The position numbers were made by a program, and so were the translations under genes. From assembly GCF_035582795.1 (NCBI RefSeq), contig NC_134365.1, positions 74,133,635-74,197,634 on the forward strand: a stretch of DNA of 64,000 nt, in the 5' to 3' direction. The first letter of the stretch is position 1. Each line of letters starts with the position of its first letter. The notes beneath the pieces are model-generated. The model was not told the origin of the DNA. It made no database searches and saw nothing but the letters and a program-made list of their open reading frames with translations. Positions 37,601 through 48,116 of this stretch are shown here, in pieces. Source of the stretch: Mycteria americana (Eukaryota > Chordata > Aves > Ciconiiformes > Ciconiidae).

Positions 37601-40349
37601 TCAAAGAGCAATGACTGAACATCATAGTATTGTGAAATGAAAGAAGGAGGGAAGATATAGTGAAGAGGGGTTTTTTTGCTGCAAGACTCTATTAGCAGTA
37701 GAAAACGTAGGGAGAAGTGGAGACTAGTAGAAGTAACATCAAAATATTTGTGGCTAAAATACTCAAAACCTTTTTGTTTCAACAAAGTTCAGATTCTTTT
37801 TAAGGAAAGAGCATGCTATTAAAAATGGTGGCTAGCAAAAAATCAGTCTTCTAACATAGAAGTATCAACAGAAATCTTTCAGCTAGCTAAAGATGTACAA
37901 TTGTATTGAGGCAGGGGCAAGGGACTGAGTTGTTTCTAGCATTAAAATAGAAGAGGTGATACCTTTCTCTGAAGAACGTTATTTGCGCCATCAGCTAGAA
38001 GAGAAGATCCTACAACTGGATATTGTGCCCCTTGCAAAGGATTGTAAGTTAAGGGAGTTTTTTTGTCCCTTTCACTGCGTTGGTGACAGGGCCTTGAGGG
38101 GGGCTGCCAAGACTCCCCCCCCAGCCCAGAGCCCAGGACCCCATTTGTGCCCGCTGGGGCCATCAGTTGCTGCTTCAGCGACACCGCAGCAGGGCCCGTC
38201 TCCAGCTCCCCACAGCCCTGCCCTGCCTGGCCATGGGTCCACACCACACTGGAAAACGCTATTGCTGGTAGCCACGTACAGCACAGAAATAACTCAGCTG
38301 CCGGTATACGGCTGCTTTTTGCAGGACTTATATTTTTTTAAAAATCCATTATTGAGATTTATAAAAATAAATATTTCCATTGTCTTTAGTCTGCTTCCAC
38401 TGCCTGCAGTGGGAGATTTTTCTCCCCCTCAATTTTCATGGGATCAAAGGCAGGTCAGTATTGAGCATTTCAAGATCTTGTCCAGTATTGTGGTAAGTTG
38501 AAAGCATTTGATACAGAAATCACTAAGGGTCTGTTTTCACTGAAGTATTAACAAGAGTATTGCCCCTAACATGAACCTTACTGACACAAATAACTCCTTA
38601 ACTATTAATATGAGTTGTCTGGCTTGTTGTGGAAAAGAGGGGGAATTTGCTGTAGTTCACACACCTCATCTGTTGCTAACCCCGCAGCAACTGAAGTACT
38701 ATTTTTCAGCATGGCTATTCTCACTTAAGCTTCCCTAGCTCTAGAGGTGAGTAGGCAAGTTGAGCTAATTCTGTAGCAAATGTATAGCATGAGATGGTTA
38801 ACTTCACTGAATTATTTTACAGCACAACATGCTGAATTATAGCTCATGTTGCATGAACCCAGGTTTATACACATTTACTTAAAATTCTAGAGTAAGAAGA
38901 CCCCTCTGCACAGAACTATATTAGAGTTTGCAAGGGGCATAGAATTACCTTGAATAAAGAAATGGTATCTGTAATTGGTGATGTCATGCTAAGAGGAGCA
39001 GAGTTTGCATAGCTACTGGAATTTCTGTAGATAACTATAAGCAATGACTGTTGACTGGATTAACATGCTGCCTTGCCTTCTGCTGATCTGTTTACTCATG
39101 ACCAAAAATGGTTTGCAATTGTGGAGTCCTTGCACTATATACAGTCCTGGAGCTCAGAAGCATTAGATTCACCGGTAACGATTGAATCGGTTAATGAGTC
39201 TGTGAGACCTGGCATTGGCATCCCTTAGTACACAGCAGTCAGTAATATATAGACTCTGTGTGTATACATGCTGAAGCTTAATTTGCAATCCTATTTAGAG
39301 TGGAAAAAAATGCCACACTTAAAAAAAAAAAAGTGCAAACAGGGTTCTTTTCACAGTGGACAGAGAATACTGTTAAACAGAGGAAGCACAATATCCCTTT
39401 TCATAGCAGGAGATCAAATGTCTGCAGAAGAGTTTAATTTATACTTCTTCATGTGCCAGAGCTGTGTCTGAGACATTGCAGCATTTCAGTACTTTCAATC
39501 AGGTCATAGTTTCCAGCACAGATTACTTCATCCCCTTTAAAATAGAACAAATAGAATAAATGGAATTCCACATAATCATGGTAGGAGCTGGGATTATAGG
39601 AAATTAAAACACATATTTAAAAGCAGAGGTCTGTGTGGTAAATAATCGTGACACAGAGCTTGGAAAGTAGTGCTTGGTCTCTTGTAGGTAGTTAATGGGC
39701 AACGAGGGTCTTTGGCTCTGCAGCTTTCTGTAGCATGGGGGTGTGGGTGTAACCTAGAGGAGGATGACGAGAGTGATGGTGGATAATGTGCAGTGTCACA
39801 TTTAATGAAGTTGCTACCTTTCCAGAAGAAATATTAAAATAACACCACTTGACTCAAATGCAACCTAGACAAACGCTGGCTGATGTGAATCAGGCATGGA
39901 CTTTATAGTCTGTGCACCTCCACGCAGTTTTGATTGCTTTCCCCAGTTAGGTCCTCTGTTCCCTAGCTGCTACAGAATATTTCACATCTCCCAGCCACAG
40001 CTTTGCGTTGGCAGTTGGAGAAAAGGTGTTGATGAATTCTGTCTCAAATTTCTGCATGTCTGAAGAAAGCCCTTGTAAAATACCAGCATATATTATACTG
40101 ATATCCCCCAAACAGAAAAGTAGCTCACTGCAACCTGGAATGCTTTGAACTTGCACTGTAAGACAAGTGTTTGCAGTATTTATTACAACAGGAGAAAATG
40201 AAACTAGAAACATGTTGTTCCTTAATTATAGTATTTGCCCAACACTGCCGTCATTGTGATTCATTTCTGGCAATAGAAAAAAAGAACTATCAATAACTTA
40301 CTTGCGACATGACAAAATTCCAACTCACATCAGAGCTATTTCATTAGGC
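34641..40349. other. No gene recognised in 5.7 kb
   Basis: Unique-looking DNA. The longest open frame (37956-38501 on +, 181 codons, starting with GTG) crosses the GC-rich patch listed separately and encodes no recognisable domain. A few good acceptor-like tracts exist, such as the one before 34738, but coding frames after them close quickly. Confidence 0.45.
38085..38265. other. GC-rich, CpG-poor patch
   Basis: About 180 bp much richer in G+C than its surroundings, with a G6 run at 38098-38103 facing a C8 run at 38115-38122 that could pair as a hairpin. CpG is sparse, so it is unlike a CpG island. The composition removes stop codons and explains long open frames on both strands. It could be an old GC-rich repeat or a gene-converted segment; origin unknown. 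Confidence 0.5.
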
Positions 40350-40354
40350 AAGGT

Positions 40355-40530
40355 ACAAGCATGCAGTGAAGACAGCCCTTGCCCCCAAAGGACTGCTTTG
40401 TCTCCATAAGTGAATGAGAGACTAAGATATTACATGTGTTACCTCAAGTCACAGAAGAATTCAGTAGCAAGGCTGGGAATCGAATTGTTTCCCTGAGTCA
40501 CAATCCTGTGTCATTAAAGATAAGCTCACT
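40355..40530 (-). mobile_element. MIR/CORE-type SINE, antisense orientation
   Basis: On + the sequence shows the reverse complement of a MIR-type SINE: 'tgtgttacctcaagtcacagaagaattcagtagcaaggctgggaatcgaattgtttccc', matching the usual 'gttaagtaacttgcccaaggtcacacagctagtaagtggcagagccgggattcgaaccc'. The last part is the complement of the tRNA-like B-box region. An ancient, inactive copy. The 5' limit on + (near 'gccccaaaggactg') is uncertain. Confidence 0.65.
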
Positions 40531-42839
40531 CAGATCATGTGTGTTTTATATATGTGTATATATGTGTGAATACCACCACATTTGTCTAGTTTGACATGCA
40601 GGATAGGCTGTGGGTCTGTAACTTGCATATCTGTATCCTTTTTTTGCATCATGTCTAACTATGGTAAAGATTACACTGACAGACTAATTCCGTTTGGGAA
40701 GGTTTCTGTTTAAAAACAAGTAAAACTCTGGAAGAGAAGGCAAATTCATCACTGGTGAGTTGGCTGAATCCAGTCACATGCTGTATAATATAACTTATCC
40801 TTAGGAATTCATGCCTCCATTGGGTCTGCCTACCAGATAAGCTACACCGAGATGAAAGTGAGTTGCATCAGATTCTGGTGCCCAGAGCACACAGTTCAGG
40901 CTCTGTTTCTCCTTTGTTCAACTGGATGCTATATAAGAAACAGCATTCTCTCTCTCAGAAAAAGAAGTTAATCGAGGGGGAGATATACAGGTAAAAGTTT
41001 TATGCATGGCACTCTGTTAATATTTCTGAACATTTCAAAAGTGTACTTTAAAGTTACTTGCGTTGACTGGGCTTCTTTAAAAGTTTAACGTGGATTGCTT
41101 TAATCGCAGAAAACAGAACTCTCTTGCTTGATTTTGGTAAATGCAGTCTCCTACTGACATCAAAGATTATAGCAACCGCAAGGCACTAGTTTGCCTTTGT
41201 AGTTCCAAGTTGCTCAAAAAACTTTTAATGTATTCTTGTAGGTGTAACCATGTGTCATAAATATACCCGCCAACAAGAGATAAACCCTAACTTGAAAGCA
41301 ACTGTTAATCGATTACTGCAGAAAAACTGACAAACTCAAAGTGAATAATGGTAAAAGGTGTTAATTTGTGGATTTCTGCAGGCTTTGAAAAGCAAAATTA
41401 AGTCTATATGGGATTTTGGATGTGTAACACAAACTGTGGGCCACGTGCCTCACTTGTATAAATCAGCATCATTGCATTGAGAGCCAGGAGAGTTCTGCTG
41501 CGCTCCAGCTGAGAAAGCGGCCCATGACTCTGAACACATGGTGATCAACATCAGTTTTTGTTTGGTTTCATTTATTTGGGGAGGGAGGGAAAAGAATCTA
41601 ATGGGGATTTGCTAGACTATTACTCAAGTCCGTAAACGTTTTTCCTTTTCTGTATGAATCTTGCTGCTGCTGACTGGTGCAAACTGAGTATGAAAAATGT
41701 TTCATGCTTGCACCAAGCTCTAGACCCCCAAGCCTTGGGGACCCTGGCAATGATGCTAGGAGATGATATGATCCACGGCAAAACGATTCCAGGCAGGCAG
41801 CAGGCAGTAGCCAACATTGGCAATCAAGAGGGGCAGCACTGGCAGCTCTAAGCATTGTCCTAGCTTGCTAAGTAGCCCCTCTTTCCATGCAAAAATGCAG
41901 GCACACACAAAAACACTTCTCTTCAGAGTTAGGCAGAATTTCTGCAGTGAAACTTCTTACCAGCTCTGTATATTTAGCTCCAGAAGAAACCAATTCACAA
42001 ATCTGTCAAAAAATTTGAAATTTTGAATTTCAAAAAGAAATGTTTTGACTTTTTTATTTGAAGTGCTTTGCTTTGTTATCTTAAATTTTACTTACATTCA
42101 TAATTTAAAAAATAATTATCTCAACAAAATGAAGGAAGGGTTCATTCAGATAGAATAAAATTAGAGGAAAAAAACAATATAAAATTAGAGGAAAATTTTG
42201 CGTTCAGTTTGGTCAGCAAAGTAAAAGATTAGTTTAGTCATAAACTTCACTGCTTGTTTTCCTTTGCTCCATCCTTCTCTGCATGATTTTGCAATGTGTA
42301 CAGGAACATTTAATGAGGAACAAATTCAGGCAAAAGGCCGTTAGAATATTTGTTGAGATGGATACCAGATGACATCTGACTCTAGTGTACTGGCAATCTC
42401 ATGGGAATGTGGAAAGTCAGGTGAACCATACCTTTGCCTTCGTGGTAGAATTGATGCAGGGAAAAGCAAAGGAGGGAACAAATAAGGGAAAGTCAGAACC
42501 AAGTTGTATGTATGTATGTATGGGTGTATATACATCTATGTGTATTTCTTTCAGTGCTTCAAGCTAGAATTGGGAAATCTCCTTTACCCTGCTTTTGGAT
42601 TATACTTGCAAAGCTTTGTGTATCTTTTTGCCTTGAGTTGGTAGAGAAGAAGAGAAGGTAGTTACCATCATGGATCACAGCAGCCATTGAAGTTGACTCT
42701 GGGTATGCAATTTAGCGTGCTATAAATGTCAACTAACCGAAGCTCCCCCACTCACTTCTTGGTGCTGTGGAGTGATAATGAAACCAAACAAGCTTAAGTA
42801 TCCTTAACCAACCTTTTGTCCTACAGCATCGTGAGTGAA
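40531..42839. other. No gene recognised; small simple repeats
   Basis: A+T-rich DNA. It contains an imperfect TA/TG stretch near 40545-40568, a perfect 17-bp direct repeat at 42155-42171 and 42179-42195, and a short GTAT tetranucleotide repeat at 42506-42522. No coding feature is convincing. Confidence 0.5.
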
Positions 42840-43165
42840 CCAACCTTGGCAGCTCTGGGACTGCAGAGCTCTCATGGACAGTGGGGTGAGGCTGATGGCA
42901 GGCTGTGCTGGAAAAGGGTGGCTTCACTGGCACGCACCAGGCTTGATCCTATGGCTCGGGGGCTGCTCGGCCTCACAGGAGGGCTGGTGGCATTGTCCTG
43001 CCAGGGAGCTGTAGGCAACCTAGCACTGCCGCTGCGGTTGGCTCGCGTTGAAGTGAGAGAGGGAAGCCGCCCCAGGTGGCGAGCAACTTGCTCAGCCTTG
43101 CTGACTTCCCACTGGCTCAGCTTCGTGGCTTGGGCTGGGACTTGGAGCTGGCAAGGAAACCTTTT
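42840..43165. other. GC-rich patch, open in one + frame
   Basis: The composition is clearly richer in G+C than the flanks, with a 119-codon open frame on + (42816-43175). The translation shows no domain, signal or splice pattern that I recognise. The few CpGs (about 43032-43082) do not make an island. Chance opening by composition is the simplest reading, and an unknown exon cannot be excluded. Confidence 0.35.
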
Positions 43166-45904
43166 GAGAAATTGATGTATTTTGAAACTTGGTCAGATTC
43201 TTCTGGGTGCAAATAGTTGCACTGCTTTAATTTTAGCCCTGGTAAGGGTTTAGGGTGGTTGCCATTTAGACTAGTGATGTAAAGAAAAGCGGAGGGCAGG
43301 CGTGAAAAGCCTGTGCCTCGAGCACTTCCAGCACTATCTATGCTGCTTTAGCCTGCTCTGTGTAGATGGGAGCATAACCTGGAGCAGCATAAAGCACCTC
43401 CATACCAAAGCACTTGGGTCTTCTGTAAGTGTTGTGGTCATTTCCGGGGTGGGAGAAAACTACTTATTTTGCAGCTGAAATTACTCCACAGTTACACAAA
43501 CTACTGAGGTAGCTATCGTGGTATGCAGGCAGCGCCTGGCCCTTGTCTAATTAGTTGCTTTCTCAAAACAGCAAGAAGCAAAGCAGCCCAGCCTCACTCA
43601 TCCTGCACTTTTCATTTTGATATTGTTTGCCTTGTTTTCAACCTCACTGGCTATGGGCATTTTCTTCCCAGCGGGACCTGAAGTTGTCATACGAGGGGAA
43701 AAAAGCTCCTACTGCAACTGTTAGCTGATCTCAAGGTGCATTGCAAATTAAACCTTTGTAGCCCAGGGTCTATTTGGGCCCATTGTACTGGATATCTCTT
43801 TGGCTATACTGACATCAGTGAGACCTTCTTCACCATCCTGCACCATCAGGACTCAGTGTTGCAAAACGTAAATTTGGTTTTTGCAAACTGGTGTAAAAGA
43901 CAAGGTATGCGCAATGTGGCTGAGTTAATTGTGCAGGAGAAACACGGGGCCAGATGCACAGCGATTATCAATTGAACTGAAGCCAGAGACCCAGCCCCTT
44001 AACTTTTCAAATTTTTGACTCCCTGATGTTGCCTCTCCCTCTATCGCGCCGCATTAACTCACAGCGTAGCTGGAATGTTCCACAGTTACTTACAAAAAAG
44101 GATCTGTGTGGGAAGGTGAAGGAGGATGGTGGGGGCGACAGGCAATTCATGGGGAGGAAAAAAAAGGAGCTGGAAAAATCAAGAAATAGAAAGAACATAA
44201 GGGGGAATTGCATCTTTCCCTGTATTTGAGTGGGACACTCTTGGCATTTCTGCCACTATGAAGTGCTGCGTGAAGTTATATATTGGCTCACCTCTTATTC
44301 AAATAATTTAAGATGGCATTTTGGAGCAGTCGAGCGTTTCGTTATCCTGTCCCTAATTACGCATTGCTCCATCAAAAAACAGCGGTGAAATGAGTCCATT
44401 TAACTCCCTTGCAATGCTGTCTGAGAGTCCTGAAATATTCTGGAATGTGGATGGCATAATTTTTTTATAATCAGCATCTGCAAATGTGGTCATTCAAAAA
44501 CCCCTTGGCCAATTTACCTCAGACTTTGTTTTTTCAATAAGGACTATAAAAACTGAAGGAAACTGTGTTTGAAGTTTCTAATTTTGGCCATTTTTTTAAA
44601 AAAATGACATTTGAAACTTACAGCAAAAGTGTTTTCCATCCTACTCTCGCAACATCAAATGTCTAAGCAGACTTTCTCTCAAACTTTCTATAATATGTTA
44701 CCTTCCATTGAGACCGCACACGGAAAATTTCAGTGCAGAATTTATTTCCTAGAACTCACAATAAAAAGAGATTAGAGTGGAATCTCAGCGTATTTAACTA
44801 AAGCGCCTGCTCTTCTCCAAAGTTGTGTTCCTCTGATGCACACACACATGCACACACACGCAAAGAGAACTTTCACAACAATGCAAGAGTCACCGTTTGC
44901 CATCAGACAGGGCAAGTCATTGCATTTATTGCCTGTTCAAAGCAATTGAGAGGAAACAGTGGTCTATCAGACCCTACTGTGTGATAAATAATGGCTGACA
45001 AACAGAGATCTGATTTTTAAAATTATGTGTGTATGTGCATATACTCACAGAAGTGGTGTGCAGTTGCATCTGCGGTATGAATTTGGAAGCTGTTGGTGTG
45101 CACAGACAATATACCCATAGATACAGCTAGGAAGGCGGTAGTTCCCAGAATGTGTGCGTTAGGGGGGAATGGATTCAGAGAGAACCGCTTTGACATCCAC
45201 TGTGGATTTGCATAATAGGTGGCCACTGAGAGTGGAAGTACAGCAAGGGCTGAGAATTCCCAGATTTCTCTTTATAATCTCCAGAGCAGCACACACCAAA
45301 AGATCTGCCTTAGCATGTATTCCTCCTTTATAAAATGGCTGGTTTTCTTCCTCACCAGAAACCTATGGGTCTTAACTGATGCCTGTAAAACATCGCATCC
45401 TGGGATGGCATGTGCTGCAGAAATGCAAAAAATATAATTAGCGTTGCCGTCCAGTGGTAGAGCTTGATCCAAAGCCCACTGACTTCCCTAGATCTTGGCT
45501 CAGGTCAAATAATTTGTAAGTACTACGATTGCATTGCAAGACTACCCTGCCTCTCTGGTGTTTTGATCCTCAGTTACACAGGGGAGATGAGGAGCAGAGG
45601 AAAGAAGAAATGCTTCTGGTTTGCTGCTGAACTTCTCATAGGAAACATTGGTATTTGGACAGGGGCAGCCTGCTGTGCAGATCTCCACTGAGACACTTCT
45701 GACGAGGATAAAAATCTAAGCAATATCACAAGGAACCTGCGTACCAAAACAGATTTGAACCTAACTGTTTCCAAAGAGAGTCTTGCAAGTGAGGGAGCCA
45801 GTGTAGCGCAACACACGGGACACATTTTTTTTTTTAAGAAGTAATTCAACTAAGAGTATTTTCCTGAAGCAAAGAGACAGAGGGCTGCTGCTGCATCAAA
45901 CCTG
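43166..45904. other. No gene recognised; possible conserved element at 44290-44760
   Basis: A short CA-repeat block lies at 44839-44861. The segment 44290-44520 is non-repetitive and A+T-rich yet keeps isolated CpGs ('gtcgagcgtttcgttatcc', 'attacgcattgc'). CpGs are usually lost in neutral A+T-rich DNA, so this may be constrained non-coding sequence. No coding feature is convincing. Confidence 0.4.
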
Positions 45905-46185
45905 CGAAAGCGCCGGTCAGCGGAGCGCAGGCCCTCCTCTTTCTTAACATCTCCCGTCTTGTTCTCTACTTAACGCGGGCGCTAATGCTCTGTGACGGCA
46001 CCTGAGAACACGGGCCAGCCACGAGCAGCTCTGCCGAGCTCCTCGGAGCTGCTCGCAGCCAAGGCAGCCATCACGCCGGCAGAGCTTGCCAACCACAGGC
46101 TGCACCGGCTGGCTGCGGGGCACCCGTGCCTGCCAGGGGCAACCTCTTTGAAGCGCAGCCACTCTTCCCGGCCCCGTTCCCTCCC
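45905..46185. promoter_or_regulatory. Small CpG island
   Basis: I count about 23 CpG dinucleotides in roughly 280 bp, in strongly G+C-rich sequence set in A+T-rich DNA. That density fits an unmethylated CpG island, so a promoter or enhancer role is plausible. There is no identifiable first exon, TATA box or protein-coding frame that I recognise on either strand. A 92-codon frame on - and a 69-codon frame on + overlap, as expected from the composition. It may mark an unannotated transcript start or an orphan CpG island. Confidence 0.6.
46022..46055. repeat. 34-nt hairpin within the CpG island
   Basis: Ten-base arms CGAGCAGCTC (46022-46031) and GAGCTGCTCG (46046-46055) are perfect reverse complements. 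Inside them, CGAG (46035-46038) pairs with CTCG (46042-46045), leaving a TGC bulge and a 3-nt loop. It could fold in DNA or RNA. It could also be read as a pair of GAGCAGCTC-type E-box-like half-sites. Function unknown. Confidence 0.75.
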
Positions 46186-46477
46186 TTCTGCTAGGTGTTA
46201 ATACAAACATCTCCCCGTCCAAAAGAGTTTCATTATTTATTGGAGGCTACTTTTCTGCCAGCTGAGTCCCAGACTTCAGTAGCTTTGCAGGAGCCAAACA
46301 ACTGGATATACGTCTCCAAAGATATCATAAAACCCAGGGTAAAATGGCTATTGAATGTGCATACGGAGCACCTTATGAAAGTAATCTCTTGTGAGCGTCA
46401 AAGCACTGTGTGCCAAGAGAAACAGTGAGCGAGCCCCCTCGGAAAGAGGTGCTGACAGTGACAGGTATTAGTGTGCT
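46186..46477. other. Flank of CpG island, no gene recognised
   Basis: A 77-codon open frame on + (46195-46428) has no recognisable domain. The segment is non-repetitive and could be part of the same regulatory unit as the CpG island. Confidence 0.35.
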
Positions 46478-46492
46478 GATTACAATGGAAAC
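46478..46492 (-). promoter_or_regulatory. RFX X-box-like site
   Basis: GATTACAATGGAAAC reads on - as GTTTCCATTGTAATC, close to the RFX consensus GTTNCCATGGNAAC, with mismatches in the centre and right half. A similar sequence lies 1.2 kb downstream. Confidence 0.3.
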
Positions 46493-46544
46493 ATTTGTAT
46501 ATTAATTGCAAACCACTCAGACTCGCCCCCCTCCCTGGTTTGCC

Positions 46545-46578
46545 TTTTTTTTAAAAAAAAAAAAAAAAAAGAAAAAAG
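46545..46578. repeat. T8/A18 tract
   Basis: Eight T residues are followed directly by eighteen A residues, then G and six A. Homopolymer sequence that can fold back on itself. No retroelement body was recognised. Confidence 0.9.
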
Positions 46579-46769
46579 GTGGAGGAGGGAGGTTTTTATT
46601 ATTGCTGATCAGGGAGTATTACTTGCATCTCTCTCATGGCATATGTTCATACGCCTGTGGGCTCACACACACAGCGTTCTCATTTCAAAGCTGAACAGCT
46701 CTCTTAGCTATTTTTCTTTTCCCTTCTTCAGGACTTCAAGGAGTGAGTAGGATGTAATCTCAGAGTGAG

Positions 46770-46900
46770 GAGGCTTGGTTCTGTGCCAGGCACTACTGAC
46801 TTACCACGTTGTCCCTGAGTAAGTCACCTCACCTCTCTCCTCCTTCATCTTGCCACCTGTAAAAAAAGGGAGTGTGATATTTTCCTTCCTTTGTTTAATT
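46770..46900 (+). mobile_element. MIR/CORE-type SINE, sense orientation
   Basis: MIR landmarks run in order: 'ggttctgtgccaggcactactgacttacca', 'gtccctgagtaagtcacctcacctctctcctccttcatcttgcc' and 'acctgtaaaaaaagggagtgtgatattt'. These correspond to the family's 'cttgggcaagtcacttaacctctctgtgcctcagtttcc' and 'tctgtaaaatggggataata'. Eroded and inactive. The 3' limit is vague. Confidence 0.7.
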
Positions 46901-46947
46901 AACTAGCGGAGCTTTAAAAATTCATAGACTGAAAGCCTTCACGTCAC

Positions 46948-46969
46948 TTTTTTTTTTTTTTTTTTTTTT
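46948..46969. repeat. Poly-T tract (T22)
   Basis: Twenty-two consecutive T residues on +, read directly, about 50 bp after the recognisable end of the MIR-type SINE. No antisense retroelement body was recognised downstream. Confidence 0.92.
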
Positions 46970-48058
46970 AATTAAAACCTAATTGACTTCAGGGCATTGT
47001 AGAAATCTCCAGAAACATGCAGTTTGAGTCTTATCTTACATGATTACTGTAGCCTCGTTGCTTTAAATAACTTCCATCATTTTAAATGCTAGTCTGCCTG
47101 TTGCAGGGAATGTAATAAGAAGGCAGTCCTGATCCAGCAAGGCTCATCCGTGGGACAATATTATATAGGCCTCTGCTGAGCACTAGGGGGGAAATCCTGC
47201 TTCACTGAGGGCTGGGGGAAAAAGATATTGCCCTAAGTAACAAGAAATGGACATCATCCCAAAGCAGGAATTGAATTTGTACCGTAGTGTAAAAGAATCC
47301 AAGTTGCAGGGAATAGGTAAGGGGAAAACCATACCACTGTCACCTGACCAGCTTTCTGCTTGTTGCCTGTCTTATGCTTTTTAATTTGTCTGTATTTATA
47401 TCATTGAAGCTTAAAAATTAGAGATGAAAAAGGGCACTTGGGCCACCTAAATTGTTTTTGTGCGTTGCAAAATTGCCTCGTACAACTTATCTCCTGTTTT
47501 ATGTCTTGGCATGTAGGGCAGAAAGGAGCAGAGAGGTGATCAAAATAAGGGCAATTGCCCACCCCAGAGACCCCCATTCACACTTCTCCTGTAAGCCCTT
47601 CTTTCAGGTAGCAGCTGGGATCTGATTCTGTGATTCCTGCTAATTTGAATATAAGCCATTTTTGTATGCAAAGGATTGCTGACACCAGCAAGTTTCACTG
47701 TAATGATTACTATGGAAACGTTTATCTATAAATATAAAATTCTTTAAAGCTTAGCCTTTTATCTTTATAGAAAAAGGCCTGTTTATGTCACTTCTAAGCT
47801 TCCAGCTTTAATGTAGACATGAGCTGTTCTCATGCCAAACAAGATAACCTCAGTGTTAGAGCTGTGTGAGCTTTGAAACATGGGAATTTGAGCTAAAACT
47901 ATTATTTTTTTAATACAATATTAATAGCTGAATGGAAAATATTTTAAAATGCCTTTCTAAGCCCAAAGCTCTAGTTCACTTGCGTGTTCTTTTCTATAGG
48001 TTTTATTGTAATGTTGCTTGTATGGAATAGCTGCTTCCAGCTGCCAGTCAGTCCTTAA

Positions 48059-48062
<4 letters not shown>
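46970..48062. other. No gene recognised; second RFX-like site at 47705-47719
   Basis: A+T-rich, largely non-repetitive. GATTACTATGGAAAC at 47705-47719 is near-identical to the site at 46478-46492 (one mismatch in 15). It lies in 'actatggaaacgtttatctataaatataaa', which has the texture of conserved non-coding sequence. No coding feature seen. Confidence 0.35.
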
Positions 48063-48094
<32 letters not shown>

Positions 48095-48116
48095 CGTGCA
48101 CACGCACGTGTGTGTG
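48063..48116. repeat. (TG)14 with CG-rich extension; Z-DNA-prone tract
   Basis: Fourteen TG units are followed by CGTGCGTG-CA-CACGCACG and more TG units. Pyrimidine and purine alternate without a break for 54 bp, which favours left-handed Z-DNA under negative supercoiling. The section 48091-48108 is an 8-bp perfect inverted repeat with a 2-nt spacer. Confidence 0.92.

Noticed and set aside
37956..38501. 181-codon open frame on +
   Set aside because: It starts with GTG rather than ATG and crosses a GC-rich patch that removes stop codons on both strands. The translation shows no domain and turns into low-complexity Pro/Ala/Ser sequence. Not supported as a gene.
42816..43175. 119-codon open frame on +
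   Set aside because: It lies in a GC-rich patch, with no domain and no good splice sites at both ends. Kept only as a compositional feature.
45560..45800. Possible further antisense MIR
   Set aside because: 'gatcctcagttacacaggggagatgaggagcagagg' and 'cagatttgaacctaactg' look MIR-like, but they are too far apart and too weak to support a call.
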